Shown here: in pieces, positions 52,760 to 63,043 of the stretch
Numbering within the stretch: the first letter of the stretch is position 1
Layout: each line of letters starts with the position of its first letter
Assembly (NCBI RefSeq): GCF_001640025.1
Contig: NC_031674.1
Span: 1,302,001-1,366,000 of the forward strand
Source: Sugiyamaella lignohabitans
Lineage: Eukaryota > Ascomycota > Dipodascomycetes > Dipodascales > Trichomonascaceae
Direction of reading: 5' to 3'
DNA length: 64,000 nt
Translations under genes and position numbers: made by a program
The notes under the pieces: model-generated
The model's input: the letters and a program-made list of their open reading frames with translations, nothing else
Database searches by the model: none
Told to the model about the DNA's origin: nothing

Positions 52760-55700
52760 ATGCAACCAAAACAGCTGGAGGATTTTCTGGGCCTGGTGGC
52801 TCAGATGAAGAGCGATATCCAAAAGCTGAACATCCCTTCGACACCAAATTCGGTGGAAATCATTGATAACGACCCATTGGTACTACCTGAATTCGGGGCT
52901 TCTTCTCTCGAACATGACACATTAAACACATCAGCATCCAGTCGACTGTCAGGAACTGAATGGCTGAAAGAACAATGTCAATTGGCAGCTAGGGCCAACA
53001 GCGGGTTCTCAGCAGAGGATCTCCAGGCCATGCTGACTGACATTCTCAAATCTGACATAGCAGACAGCGAGCTCCAGGGCACTCTTGCGGATATGCTCGG
53101 GTTTGACAATCTAGGTCTAGTCAGTGAGTTGATTCAACGTCGTTCTACTCTATTCATTGATGAAGTAAGTATCCCAGTTGACTTTGAAAAGGGCTCTTTA
53201 CTGCCAATTCGTTTTGTGCAATATTCGATAGAGGCTGTAGGGGTTGGAGTTAATTAAGATACATTTCTAACTACATTAAGGAGGAAAATGGTGCCGTTTC
53301 AGGCATTCTGACAAAGTCTGAAAGAGAAAGGCAGGTTCAGGCAAACCGTCAGCTATTACAGGAAAAGGCCAGTAGGCTCGAATATGGCACAGTTGATCCA
53401 AAATATCCTCATGTCTATAGGGCCCATGATGCTGGAAATACGTTGAGTGCGTTTGGTACCAAATACAGTTTGCCAATGGGTACAACACGTACTCAGGAAG
53501 AGTTTTATGAGGAAGTTATCATTCCTTATCCTAAAAAGAAGACAGTTATTCGGGATTCGGATCTTGTTGCTATTAAGGATTTAGACCCTCTGTGCCAAGG
53601 TACGTTTAGTCGGTATAAGACGCTCAATCGCATGCAATCACTGGTTTACCCAGTGGGATACAATACCAATGAGAATATGCTGGTTTGTGCTCCTACAGGT
53701 GCTGGTAAGACAGATGTTGCTTTACTTACAATGCTGAACACCATTCTGCACCATAGTACTTATGATGAGGAGAGTGGTGTTTATGATATCCAGTATGACG
53801 ATTTTAAGATCGTCTACGTCGCTCCTTTAAAAGCCCTGGCTGCTGAAGTGGTTGAAAAAATGGGTAATCGTTTAGCATGGCTCGGAGTTAATGTGCGCGA
53901 GTTGACTGGTGATATGCAACTCACCAGAGCCGAGATAGCTGCCACTCAAGTCATCGTGACTACACCTGAAAAATGGGATGTGGTTTCACGTAAATCTACT
54001 GGCGATAATGAACTGGTTACAAAGGTCAAGCTGCTGATTATTGATGAGGTACATCTTTTGCATGAAGATAGAGGTGCTGTAATCGAGTCTTTGGTAGCAA
54101 GAACGCTAAGACAAGTCGAAAGTACTCAGTCCATGATTCGTATTGTAGGTTTGTCTGCTACTCTGCCTAACTTTATCGATGTTGCTGAGTTTCTAAGAGT
54201 AAATTTGCAACAGGGACTGTTTTATTTTGATGCATCTTTCAGACCTGTTCCGTTGAAACAGCAGTTTGTAGGTGTTAAGGGTAAAGCAGGAAGTAAGCAG
54301 GCCCAAGAGAATATTGATAAAGTGGCATATGATAAGCTCATTGAGAATCTACAGCAAGGGCACCAAGTAATGGTGTTTGTTCATTCACGAAAAGATACTG
54401 TAAAAACTTCACGAACATTTATGAATATGGCCCAGGCAAATGGAGATATGGACCTATTTGATTCTTCCGAGGTCGATGGTTACGACGGATTCAAGCGGGA
54501 AATGAGCAAGCATAAGAACAAGGATATGAAAGAGTTGTTTGATCGTGGATTCGGTGTCCATCATGCTGGTATGTTACGAGCAGAACGCAATATGACTGAA
54601 AAGCTTTTCATGAACGGAGCTATCAAGGTTCTATGTTGTACAGCCACTCTTGCCTGGGGTGTTAACTTGCCAGCCGCCGTTGTTATCGTTAAAGGTACCC
54701 AAATCTACGATGCCAAACAGGGTGGTTTTGTTGATTTGGGAATATCTGACGTAATTCAGATTTTTGGTCGTGCTGGTAGACCCCAATTTGAGAAATATGG
54801 TACTGGTATTCTTTGTACCTCGTTGGACAGGCTCGACCATTATCTTTCGGCCATTACCCAACAACATCCAATTGAGTCAAGACTACAACCAAAACTTGCC
54901 GATAACTTGAATGCTGAAATCTCACTTGGTACAGTAACAAACGTTGATGAGGGTGTCCAGTGGCTCGGATACACTTATTTGTTTGTTCGTATGAGGAAGA
55001 ATCCATTAGCGTACGGATTGGTATGGAATGATGTGGTGGACGACCCATTGTTAGGTGCCCGCAGAAGAGCTTTAGTTGTCGAGGCTGCTAGAAGACTTCA
55101 TTCTATTCAGATGATTATTTTCGACGAGGGCAAAACAGACTCATTTTTAGCAAAAGATCTTGGTCGAATTGCATCTGACTTTTATCTTTTGAATAACAGT
55201 GTGGAGGTGTTCAATACACTGTTAAAACCGCTAGCCACAGAGGCTGATATTTTTGCTATGATTAGTATGAGTGGCGAATTCGACGGTATCAAGGCAAGAG
55301 AAGAGGAATCTAAAGAGCTGACCAAGCTGAGAGAAGAGTCTTCTCCTTGTCAGATTGGTAGTGCCCTTGACAGTCCCGAGGGAAAGACGAATGTACTTTT
55401 ACAAGCATTTATTTCAAAAGCTACTATCCAAGACTCTGCTCTTTCATCAGATGCAAACTATGTTGCACAGAATGCTACTCGTATTGCTAGAGCGCTATTC
55501 TTGATATGTGTGAACAGACGATGGGGTCATTTAGCAAGAGTTCTTTTGTCGCTGTGTAAGTCTGTCGATCGCAGACTGTGGTCGTTTGAGCATCCACTGG
55601 CTCAGTTTAATGAGCTGCCAATGCAGATTATCAGGAATCTCGAGGCTAAAAACCCGTCTGTTCTCAGTTTAAAAGAAATGGAAACGAGAGAGATCGGTGA

Positions 55701-58569
55701 ATTGGTTCGCAATACCCATCAGGGAAACAATGTAGCGAGACTGGCTGACAGGTTTCCACTGCTGGAAGTCAGTAATGCAGAAATCCAGCCCATTACTGCC
55801 AAAGTATTGCGTGTACACGTAGAACTCGAGCCTGATTTCAAGTGGGATCCGAAATATCATGGTAAAACACAATTTTTCTGGGTGTGGATAGAGGAGGATT
55901 CCGAGAAGTTTGAGATTCTTCACAATGAAAAGGTAATCTTATCAAAAGGATCAATGGACTCTCCTCATGTGCTTGATTTCACCATTCCAATTTCAGAGCC
56001 ACTTCCAGATCAGCTTATCGTGCGGGTCATGTCAGACAGCTGGGCAGGGTCTGAAACGAGCGTTGCTGTCTCTTTTAAACATCTGATCCGACCTGAGACT
56101 CAGCCTATTCAGACCAAACTCCTGAAGTTGAGACCATTACCGGTCACTGCGTTGAAGAACGATCTTTTGGAGTCCATGTATCGACAAAAATTCGAGTATT
56201 TTAACCCTATGCAAACCATGGCTTTCAATACCTTGTACCACAAGGACACCAGTGTATTGCTTGGTTCCCCTACTGGTTCGGGTAAAACCGTTGCCTGTGA
56301 ACTGGCAATCTGGGCAGCGTTTAAAAAGTTTCCTGGATCTAAAGTGGTTTATATTGCTCCCATGAAGGCTCTTGTGAAGGAAAGAGTGGGTGATTGGTCT
56401 AGAGGTATCTGTCGACAGGCTGGCATTAAATTAGTAGAGTTGACTGGTGATACTAATCCTGACGCAGACAGTATCCGCAAAGCAGATATCATCATCACCA
56501 CACCAGAAAAATTTGACGGTATTAGTAGAAATTGGCAGACTAGAAAATTTGTGCAACAAGTTTCGCTGATTATTATGGATGAGATCCATTTGCTTGCTAG
56601 TGATCGTGGTCCTATTTTGGAGATGATTGTAAGTCGTATGAACTTTATCGCTGACAAGACTAAGAGAAAAGTTAGGCTTTTGGGTATGTCTACCGCTGTG
56701 GCCAATGCCCAAGATATGGCCAGCTGGCTGGGTGTCGACGATGGTAGTGGATTGTTTAACTTTTCTCAATCTGTCCGTCCTGTGCCTCTACAAATGTATA
56801 TTGATGGGTTCCCTGATAATATGGGATTCTGTCCGTTGATGAAGACTATGAACAAACCTGCGTTCCTAGCAATCAAACGTCACTCACCTACTAAACCGGT
56901 CCTGATTTTTGTTGCCTCTCGTAGACAAACAAGAATTACGGCTCAAGATCTTATTCAAATGTGTGGTATGGAAGAGAACCCTAGAAGGTTTTTAAAGATG
57001 ACAGAGGATGAACTTGCTACGGTTTTGGAAGAAGTTACTGATGAGACATTAAAGTTATCTTTACAATTCGGAATTGCACTGCACCATGCTGGTCTGATTG
57101 ATAGTGACAGAAGAATCAGTCATGAGCTATTTGCTACCAACAAGGTGCAAATCTTGGTGGCTACAAGTACCTTGGCCTGGGGTGTGAATCTTCCTGCTTA
57201 CCTGGTAATTATCAAGGGTACTCAATTCTTTGATGCCAAGATTGACACATATCGGGACATGGATCTGACGGATGTATTGCAAATGATGGGAAGAGCTGGG
57301 CGTCCAGCGTTTGATACCAGCGGTGTGGCCATAGTCTATACTAAGGAGTCGACAAAATCGTTCTACAAATATTTTTTGAACAGTGGATTTCCAGTGGAGT
57401 CGTCGTTACATAAGGTTTTAGAGGATCACTTGGGAGCTGAAATTAGTGCTGGCACTATTTCCAGTAAACAGCAAGCACTAGATTTCCTCACTTGGACATT
57501 TTTGTATCGTCGCATTCACAGTAATCCAACTTATTATAAAATCAAGGGCCAAGAGTCAGAGGAAATAAATGACTGGGCTGTTGAGTTGGTCAATAAGACC
57601 ATAGCCAACTTGGCTGATTCTGGTTGTGCTGTGGAGCAAGAAGATTGTACTGTACTTGCAACAAAGTTTTTGAGAATCTCCAGTTTTTATTATATGTCTC
57701 ACAAGACGATGAAAAAGTTCTTGGAAAATATCAAGCCATCGATGTCTCTACGCGACTGTCTTCTCATTCTTGCCAAGGCGACTGAATACGATGAGCTTGC
57801 TATTCGTCACAATGAAGATCTTATCAACGAAGAACTATCTAAGAAGGTTAGATTTCATGGAGAGGACGTGGGTCTGAGAATGGTAGACCCCCATGTTAAG
57901 GCGTACCTCCTGGTTCAGGCACATATGAGCAGAATAGAGCTTCCAATTGAAGATTACGTGCAAGATACTGTTGCAGTATTAGATCAGAGTTTACGTATTC
58001 TTCAGGCAGCTGTTGATACTTGTGCTGAGTTGGGATATTTGAATAGTTGTCTTGAGTTTATTTCGTTGATGCGTTGTATCAAGCAGGCGTATTGGGATAC
58101 CACCGACCCAGTGACGGCGCTCCCAGGTCTTAGATTACGTGACTCTGCTGGGGACTATGACGACCGTCGTCCTCGTTTGCAAGATATTGCTGGAAATGCT
58201 GATGAAGCTGCTAAACAATTGCATGTTGCGTGGAAGAAACAAAAAGAATTCAAACGAGTTGTATCGAATTTACCGATATTGACCATCAATGCTCATCTTG
58301 AAAAGTCCCAAGTCAAGGTGTCTTTAAAACATACCCACCAGGTAAAAGCTAAGAAGGTTTATGCTCCTCACTTCCACAAACCACAATCAGAATCCTGGTT
58401 TGTGATTCTTGCAAGTGGTGAGCGTGAGCTGATCTCTCTCCAGAGATGCTCTCCTGGAAACTCCATCGCCAATCTTACCATTGAAGTACCAGTCCAAAAG
58501 TCGAATCTCAGTCTTTTAATTCAGAATGATGCTTTAGATATATCGTACACCATTCCTCTCGGAAGATAG
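52760..58569 (+). CDS. SLH1: Slh1/ASCC3-type Ski2-like RNA helicase with two helicase cassettes
   Basis: A 1897-residue helicase of the RQT complex that splits collided ribosomes in translation quality control; the human relative is ASCC3. Exons are 52760..53164 and 53281..58569, joined in phase 0 across a 116-bp intron (GTAAGT, CTAAC branch point). The N-terminal cassette has the Walker A APTGAGKT (about 272-279) and DEVH; the C-terminal cassette has SPTGSGKT and DEIH. Each cassette is followed by a Sec63-like unit. LPMGTTRTQEEFYEEVIIPYP just before the first cassette is the Slh1/ASCC3 lead-in and separates it from the splicing helicase Brr2. Saccharomyces Slh1 has 1967 residues. It converges on KSH1. 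Confidence 0.94.
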
Positions 58570-58717
58570 GGCACTGTAATAAATAATAGATACTAATTAA
58601 TATAAAATATGAAGTACTTCGTTGAATTTAATGACAGGTCTGGCAAAACAATAGCAACGAACTACTCAAGACACTGGGAATAGTCATCATAAATAATTTA
58701 TTTCATTCATTAGATCA

Positions 58718-59208
58718 TTACTGGATGAGCAGCGTCACTGCCATGGCAATGCAGCACAAGCTCACGTATGGACTTAGTCGCTCACCTATCCTAGCAGCTT
58801 TCCAGAAAACGCCGAATATGCTGTATCCAGAAGTTAGCATCTCAACAACTCAATTACGAAAACCTTTCCGTAGTCCTGTTGTCACTATTCGTCGAGCTAC
58901 CTACCCCCCAAATAACGAACTCGAGCATAGCGAGAGGAGCCTCGGGGTCTGGGGAAGAGCCCCAGCCGTCGGAGGCACAACTCAAAGACACTGTCAGAGA
59001 CATCCAAACAAGTACTTACCCAGTTTTTTGTCTGTCAACAAGCGCTGGCACCAGGGCTCGGGCATATGTGGCAGTACAGATCAATAGCAGGATCACAAGC
59101 AGTAGCGACTGGAAGTTGAAAATCGCACTCTGTTTTTGCTCTGTTAGTTTCAATTAATAAAGGGCTTGACGTCAATCAAATATTGAGAAGCATTTGAGTA
59201 CTTACCAT
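58718..59208 (-). CDS. KSH1: Ksh1/TMEM167 (Kish) small secretory-pathway membrane protein, three exons
   Basis: A conserved essential protein of 71 residues in the early secretory pathway. Exons: 59208..59206 (the ATG alone), 59129..59020 and 58820..58718; introns of 76 and 199 bp begin GTAAGT and have GAAACTAAC and ATGCTAAC branch points. The spliced product starts [20 protein letters not shown] and continues [10 protein letters not shown], then [20 protein letters not shown] and ends AVTLLIQ, matching the family along its whole length (72 in Saccharomyces) with two membrane segments. In intron 1 an AG directly after CTAAC is skipped for ACAG 12 nt on; using the first would break the frame. 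Intron 2 contains a half foldback element. The gene is too fragmented to appear as one open frame. Confidence 0.93.
58920..58976 (-). repeat. Half copy of the GC-rich foldback element (left half, inverted, inside a KSH1 intron)
   Basis: A 57-bp unit from CTCGAGCATAGCGAGAGGAG to GGAGGC, with changes in the arm (GGGGAAGAGCCCCAGCCGTC). It is the reverse complement of a left half and lies wholly in KSH1 intron 2 (58821..59019). Confidence 0.85.
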
Positions 59209-60014
59209 TTGGTTAATTCGTAAAAACTCTTACGGGTATGGCTTGTATCAGGCTGTATTCAGATCACCACTTCACCATTCCCATACAGATCAACGACCAG
59301 CCGCGTCGTCGTTCAATGCAATCTTTATAACAACATTGGGATCTGTTAGCGTATGCATTGCATAGCCCGATATCAACAAACAAGTCCTATTAATCCCTGC
59401 TGTGTCAAATTGAATTTAGTAGTTCGGATTGCTCGGTCATTTTTAGACTCTGTTTCGCTCTCATTTTCAAGGTAAGGCCTGGTATTCATGTTTTGGCAGT
59501 GTTGGTTGGTTAAATACTGTTATTTGTTTGTTGAAGTGTTTATTAACTGGACCTTTGGTCTATTTTTAGTTTCTGATTATCGTGAATCATTCTTTGCTGA
59601 GCCTCTTTATGCGGAAATCGCCTAATTTTGTATATGTAGTTCGATTTGTTGGACTTTTGAGATATTGGGACTAATTATTCGTTTCATTTGACTATTGATT
59701 ATAGTGGGTATATTTCATTATCGAAGTTAGCTGTTTATCCGTTGAATCCGTTAAACTGTTCGCATCTGTACGATCTATTTAGGGTAAGATATCCTAACTC
59801 CGAGTATCTGTTTATTCCTTGGTGAAAATTTTGTGTTATAGGTTCAGTGGTCTTAAAAGACTGGGGGCCATTTTCCTGATCACCTCATTCGTTGATCTGA
59901 TCAGCTTCGTTAGAGCACGGGTTACTGTACTGAACCAGGATTGTATGAAATTTCTAATGCTCAAAAAGTAGATATCCGTTTGAATTCGCCAAGAAAAGAG
60001 CTTATAGCTATAAA
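59209..60014. other. Divergent promoter region of KSH1 and the EH-domain gene
   Basis: 806 bp. A GTAAGG at 59472 and a CTAAC near 59791 could mark a leader intron of the EH-protein gene, but no clear acceptor pairing decides it. Otherwise AT-rich promoter sequence; no gene supported. Confidence 0.4.
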
Positions 60015-62837
60015 ATGCCGCCAGCTGCAGAGTCGCAAACTAAGTATAATGGCTCTTCTCAGGAACATCAGTTGGCGAAGTATCAAGCCGCTATAAATGC
60101 AGCTGCTGCTTCATCGGTTGCTGCAACTTTAGCTGCTGGTTCAGCCTCAGGGCCAAAGTTCAAACAGACGGGGCCAAATAAATCTCTTCGGCAGCGAATC
60201 AAAGAACAACAGAAAGCTTCACATGCCCTGGTTAAATCCGAGCGAGATGCCGTGGTCAATAATAAGAACTCTTTTATATCAGCGGCTGCTAGTGCAGCCT
60301 CTGCTTCTGCTTCTGCTGCCGCTGCTGCTGCGAAAAAGAACGTGGACACTGCTCAAGCTTCTCCAAAGGCTACAAGTTCTAATTCAAGACATTCTGCGCC
60401 CAGTTCGAAGACAACTAGTAGTAATTTGAGGGGCACTGGTGGCTCAAGTGACATCAACAACAAGGATTCTACCGCTATAGAACAGGTTTTGGCAGCTACT
60501 TCTGCGCCATCAACGACTGCAAATGCAGTCAATACATCGACAGATTCGTTAAATTCGCAAATGAATGGATCTGCTAAAGCGGCCCTTTTTGCATTCAATA
60601 AAACCCGTCAAGATCCTGAAGACCAGAATGCCAGTACAGAAGCATCGACAGCGGCTGCTGCTGCAACTGCTAATTCCTTAATGGTGTTGCCTGCCATTGA
60701 ACCCACTAATTCTAGGCAATCTACGACGTCTGTTTCAATAGCTGATACAGACTCCCTTTACAATATTGCTGATAACACCGACAACATTAATACCGGAAGC
60801 AAACATACTAATGATGAGACGAAACCAGGAACTAATTCTCGTATCAGTTTCCGAGATAGAATATTGAGTGGATTCCCATCTTTTAATTTAACGGAAAACG
60901 AGAAGCATCATACCAGTTCTAACACAGCGGTACTTGATCCCACTGCAACTGCCAATGTAGCAGCGGCTGCAGCTGAGGCTGCAGCTGAGGAAGCTCATAT
61001 TCTTCCACATAGTTCAATAAAAGGTCACGGAACGAATGAACCTAATAAACACCATTCTGCCCCTAATTCAGGGGAGATAAACTCTCACGAAGATTCACAT
61101 TCGACTACCATACCCTCATCAGCACAAACGGGATTCTCATTAACACGAGCGGCAAAAGAAGCCGCTAAGAAAGCTGGGGCGACAAATAAACCACTTTCTG
61201 TTACCGCACTCCCACCTTCTAGCGATGCCGGGTCTATTGCTTCAACCACACCTCCACCACTTCCTGCGGGAACCACAGCGGGTTCTGCACTAGCTGCTGC
61301 TATGGCTGCAAGAACTACTGTTGTAGATATGTTTGAAAAGATTGATAATGATGTCAATACTAAACAACAGAGGCATACCAGGAAGAGGAAGAGATTATAT
61401 CAACCAGCAGCAAGATGGACCCGTTCGACCCTTCCGACTGCTACAACAATGGCAACGACGACGACGACAACAACATCGGCTGATACCACTCATAGGGCCG
61501 CTAAAGAATATGTGGCACCTGCTCCTCAGCGACCATCTGCATCTATACTAGCAGCTGCTAACTGGATGGATAATATGAAAAGCGACATGAGTGGTTCCGA
61601 GCGATCTCAGAGTCCAGATAGAGGACGCAAAATGACCCAAAGTCCAGTGGTATCGACACGAACGTCAACCTCATTATCTCGGCCTAGGACATTCCACGAG
61701 GAAATGTCGCTGTCTGAAACATTATTGCTGCCATACGCCTGGGAAAAAGAATACAGAAATCATAGTTCCGATAGCATTGGTACCGGGAAAGCTACTAGGA
61801 ATTCTAGTAGTCCGACTGGATCGCCCGTGCTCCCTTCGCCACGAGAACCGCCACGTCGTACCTTATCAAGGTCACCAAATACCTATAGTGGAGCGTCTAC
61901 AGCCACCGTAGGTTCCAATGGACCAATCCATCCTGATTACTTCAGCTATAAAAACTTCACACCATCTTCAGGAGGCTCTAGTGGCAGCGGGTATACAGTC
62001 AACTCATCAACAGCAGACTCGCAGGGACCTCATGCTACACGAGTATCACATTCTCTGGGAGAAGGATCTAATTCCAATGTATCTCTGTCTTCGACCCTTC
62101 GAGTTCCAACACTACCACGGCCCGCAACGCATACAGCAGGCACTCTAGGCTTAGCGCCATCTAAATCACCAAATACCTCAGGGGGCTCTTTTTTTAGTCG
62201 ATTCTCGAGAAAAGCTCGTCCGGAGAGACCAGCTCCAGCACCTCCAACTACCAACCTCAAAATCACAATGCGTAAGGAGCATAAACACAGAAATTTTAAT
62301 GAAGACAAGCCATGGAAACATCATATGGACGCAGTGACTCTGACCGACCGAGAGAAAAAACGGTATGAAGGAATCTGGGCTACCAACAAGGGCGTTCATT
62401 TGAAATATCTTTATGAACCTGATGAAAGTGATGAAGAAGAAGATGATGACGAGGCTGAGGTTAAAAAGGAAAATTCCGATCCTGAAAGTGGAATAGATCA
62501 CAGAGCTTCTTTAGATCTTGATGAACGGAATCCAGCAGAGGATATCCATGGAATAATGGTTCGTGATATTTGGCGGAGAAGTCGATTGCCAGATTCACTT
62601 TTAGAACAAATCTGGGATCTAGTTGATAGACACCATGATGGTACACTAGATAGAGAAGGATTCCTTGTTGGAATGTGGCTCGTCGACCAATGCTTATATG
62701 GCCGCAAGCTTCCAAATACTATTAGTGACAAAATTTGGAGCTCGGTTGGTCGACTTAATGTTAAAATAAGACTGCATAAGAAAGAGATCAAGAAAGAGGA
62801 TAAAAAAGAGAGAAAGAAGAAGAAAAAAGGCGAATAA
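60015..62837 (+). CDS. EH-domain protein of the Irs4/Tax4 family
   Basis: A 940-residue protein. In Saccharomyces, Irs4 and Tax4 bind the phosphatase Inp51 and tune PI(4,5)P2 and autophagy. The first 750 residues are low complexity (Ala, Ser, Thr runs; a Thr run near 480-490). The conserved end starts at about residue 770 with TDREKKRYEGIWATNKGVHL, then an acidic stretch, and the EH domain (about 835-915) with VRDIWRRSRLPDSLLEQIWDL, an EF-hand-like loop DRHHDGTLDREGF and MWLVDQCLYGRKLP. The C-terminus is a Lys/Glu tail (KKEDKKERKKKKKGE). The EH position at the C-terminus fits Irs4/Tax4 rather than Ede1 or End3. Intronless in the coding region. Confidence 0.83.
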   Translation: MPPAAESQTKYNGSSQEHQLAKYQAAINAAAASSVAATLAAGSASGPKFKQTGPNKSLRQRIKEQQKASHALVKSERDAVVNNKNSFISAAASAASASASAAAAAAKKNVDTAQASPKATSSNSRHSAPSSKTTSSNLRGTGGSSDINNKDSTAIEQVLAATSAPSTTANAVNTSTDSLNSQMNGSAKAALFAFNKTRQDPEDQNASTEASTAAAAATANSLMVLPAIEPTNSRQSTTSVSIADTDSLYNIADNTDNINTGSKHTNDETKPGTNSRISFRDRILSGFPSFNLTENEKHHTSSNTAVLDPTATANVAAAAAEAAAEEAHILPHSSIKGHGTNEPNKHHSAPNSGEINSHEDSHSTTIPSSAQTGFSLTRAAKEAAKKAGATNKPLSVTALPPSSDAGSIASTTPPPLPAGTTAGSALAAAMAARTTVVDMFEKIDNDVNTKQQRHTRKRKRLYQPAARWTRSTLPTATTMATTTTTTTSADTTHRAAKEYVAPAPQRPSASILAAANWMDNMKSDMSGSERSQSPDRGRKMTQSPVVSTRTSTSLSRPRTFHEEMSLSETLLLPYAWEKEYRNHSSDSIGTGKATRNSSSPTGSPVLPSPREPPRRTLSRSPNTYSGASTATVGSNGPIHPDYFSYKNFTPSSGGSSGSGYTVNSSTADSQGPHATRVSHSLGEGSNSNVSLSSTLRVPTLPRPATHTAGTLGLAPSKSPNTSGGSFFSRFSRKARPERPAPAPPTTNLKITMRKEHKHRNFNEDKPWKHHMDAVTLTDREKKRYEGIWATNKGVHLKYLYEPDESDEEEDDDEAEVKKENSDPESGIDHRASLDLDERNPAEDIHGIMVRDIWRRSRLPDSLLEQIWDLVDRHHDGTLDREGFLVGMWLVDQCLYGRKLPNTISDKIWSSVGRLNVKIRLHKKEIKKEDKKERKKKKKGE

Positions 62838-63043
62838 TACCTATCCCTTCAATTCTATGTATTTATTTTTATATTTATTAATATTTTTTTTTTTTTTGAT
62901 TTATCTAGTCTGATTATCCATCTGCAACATTTAATATCTAGATAAGATAAGCAATCGCCAATCAAGTCATGTGATTTTGTCGCATGAAACAAACTAGTCT
63001 TATCAATGGGGCCCCAAATATTTAGTTTTAAACGGAAACCGAA

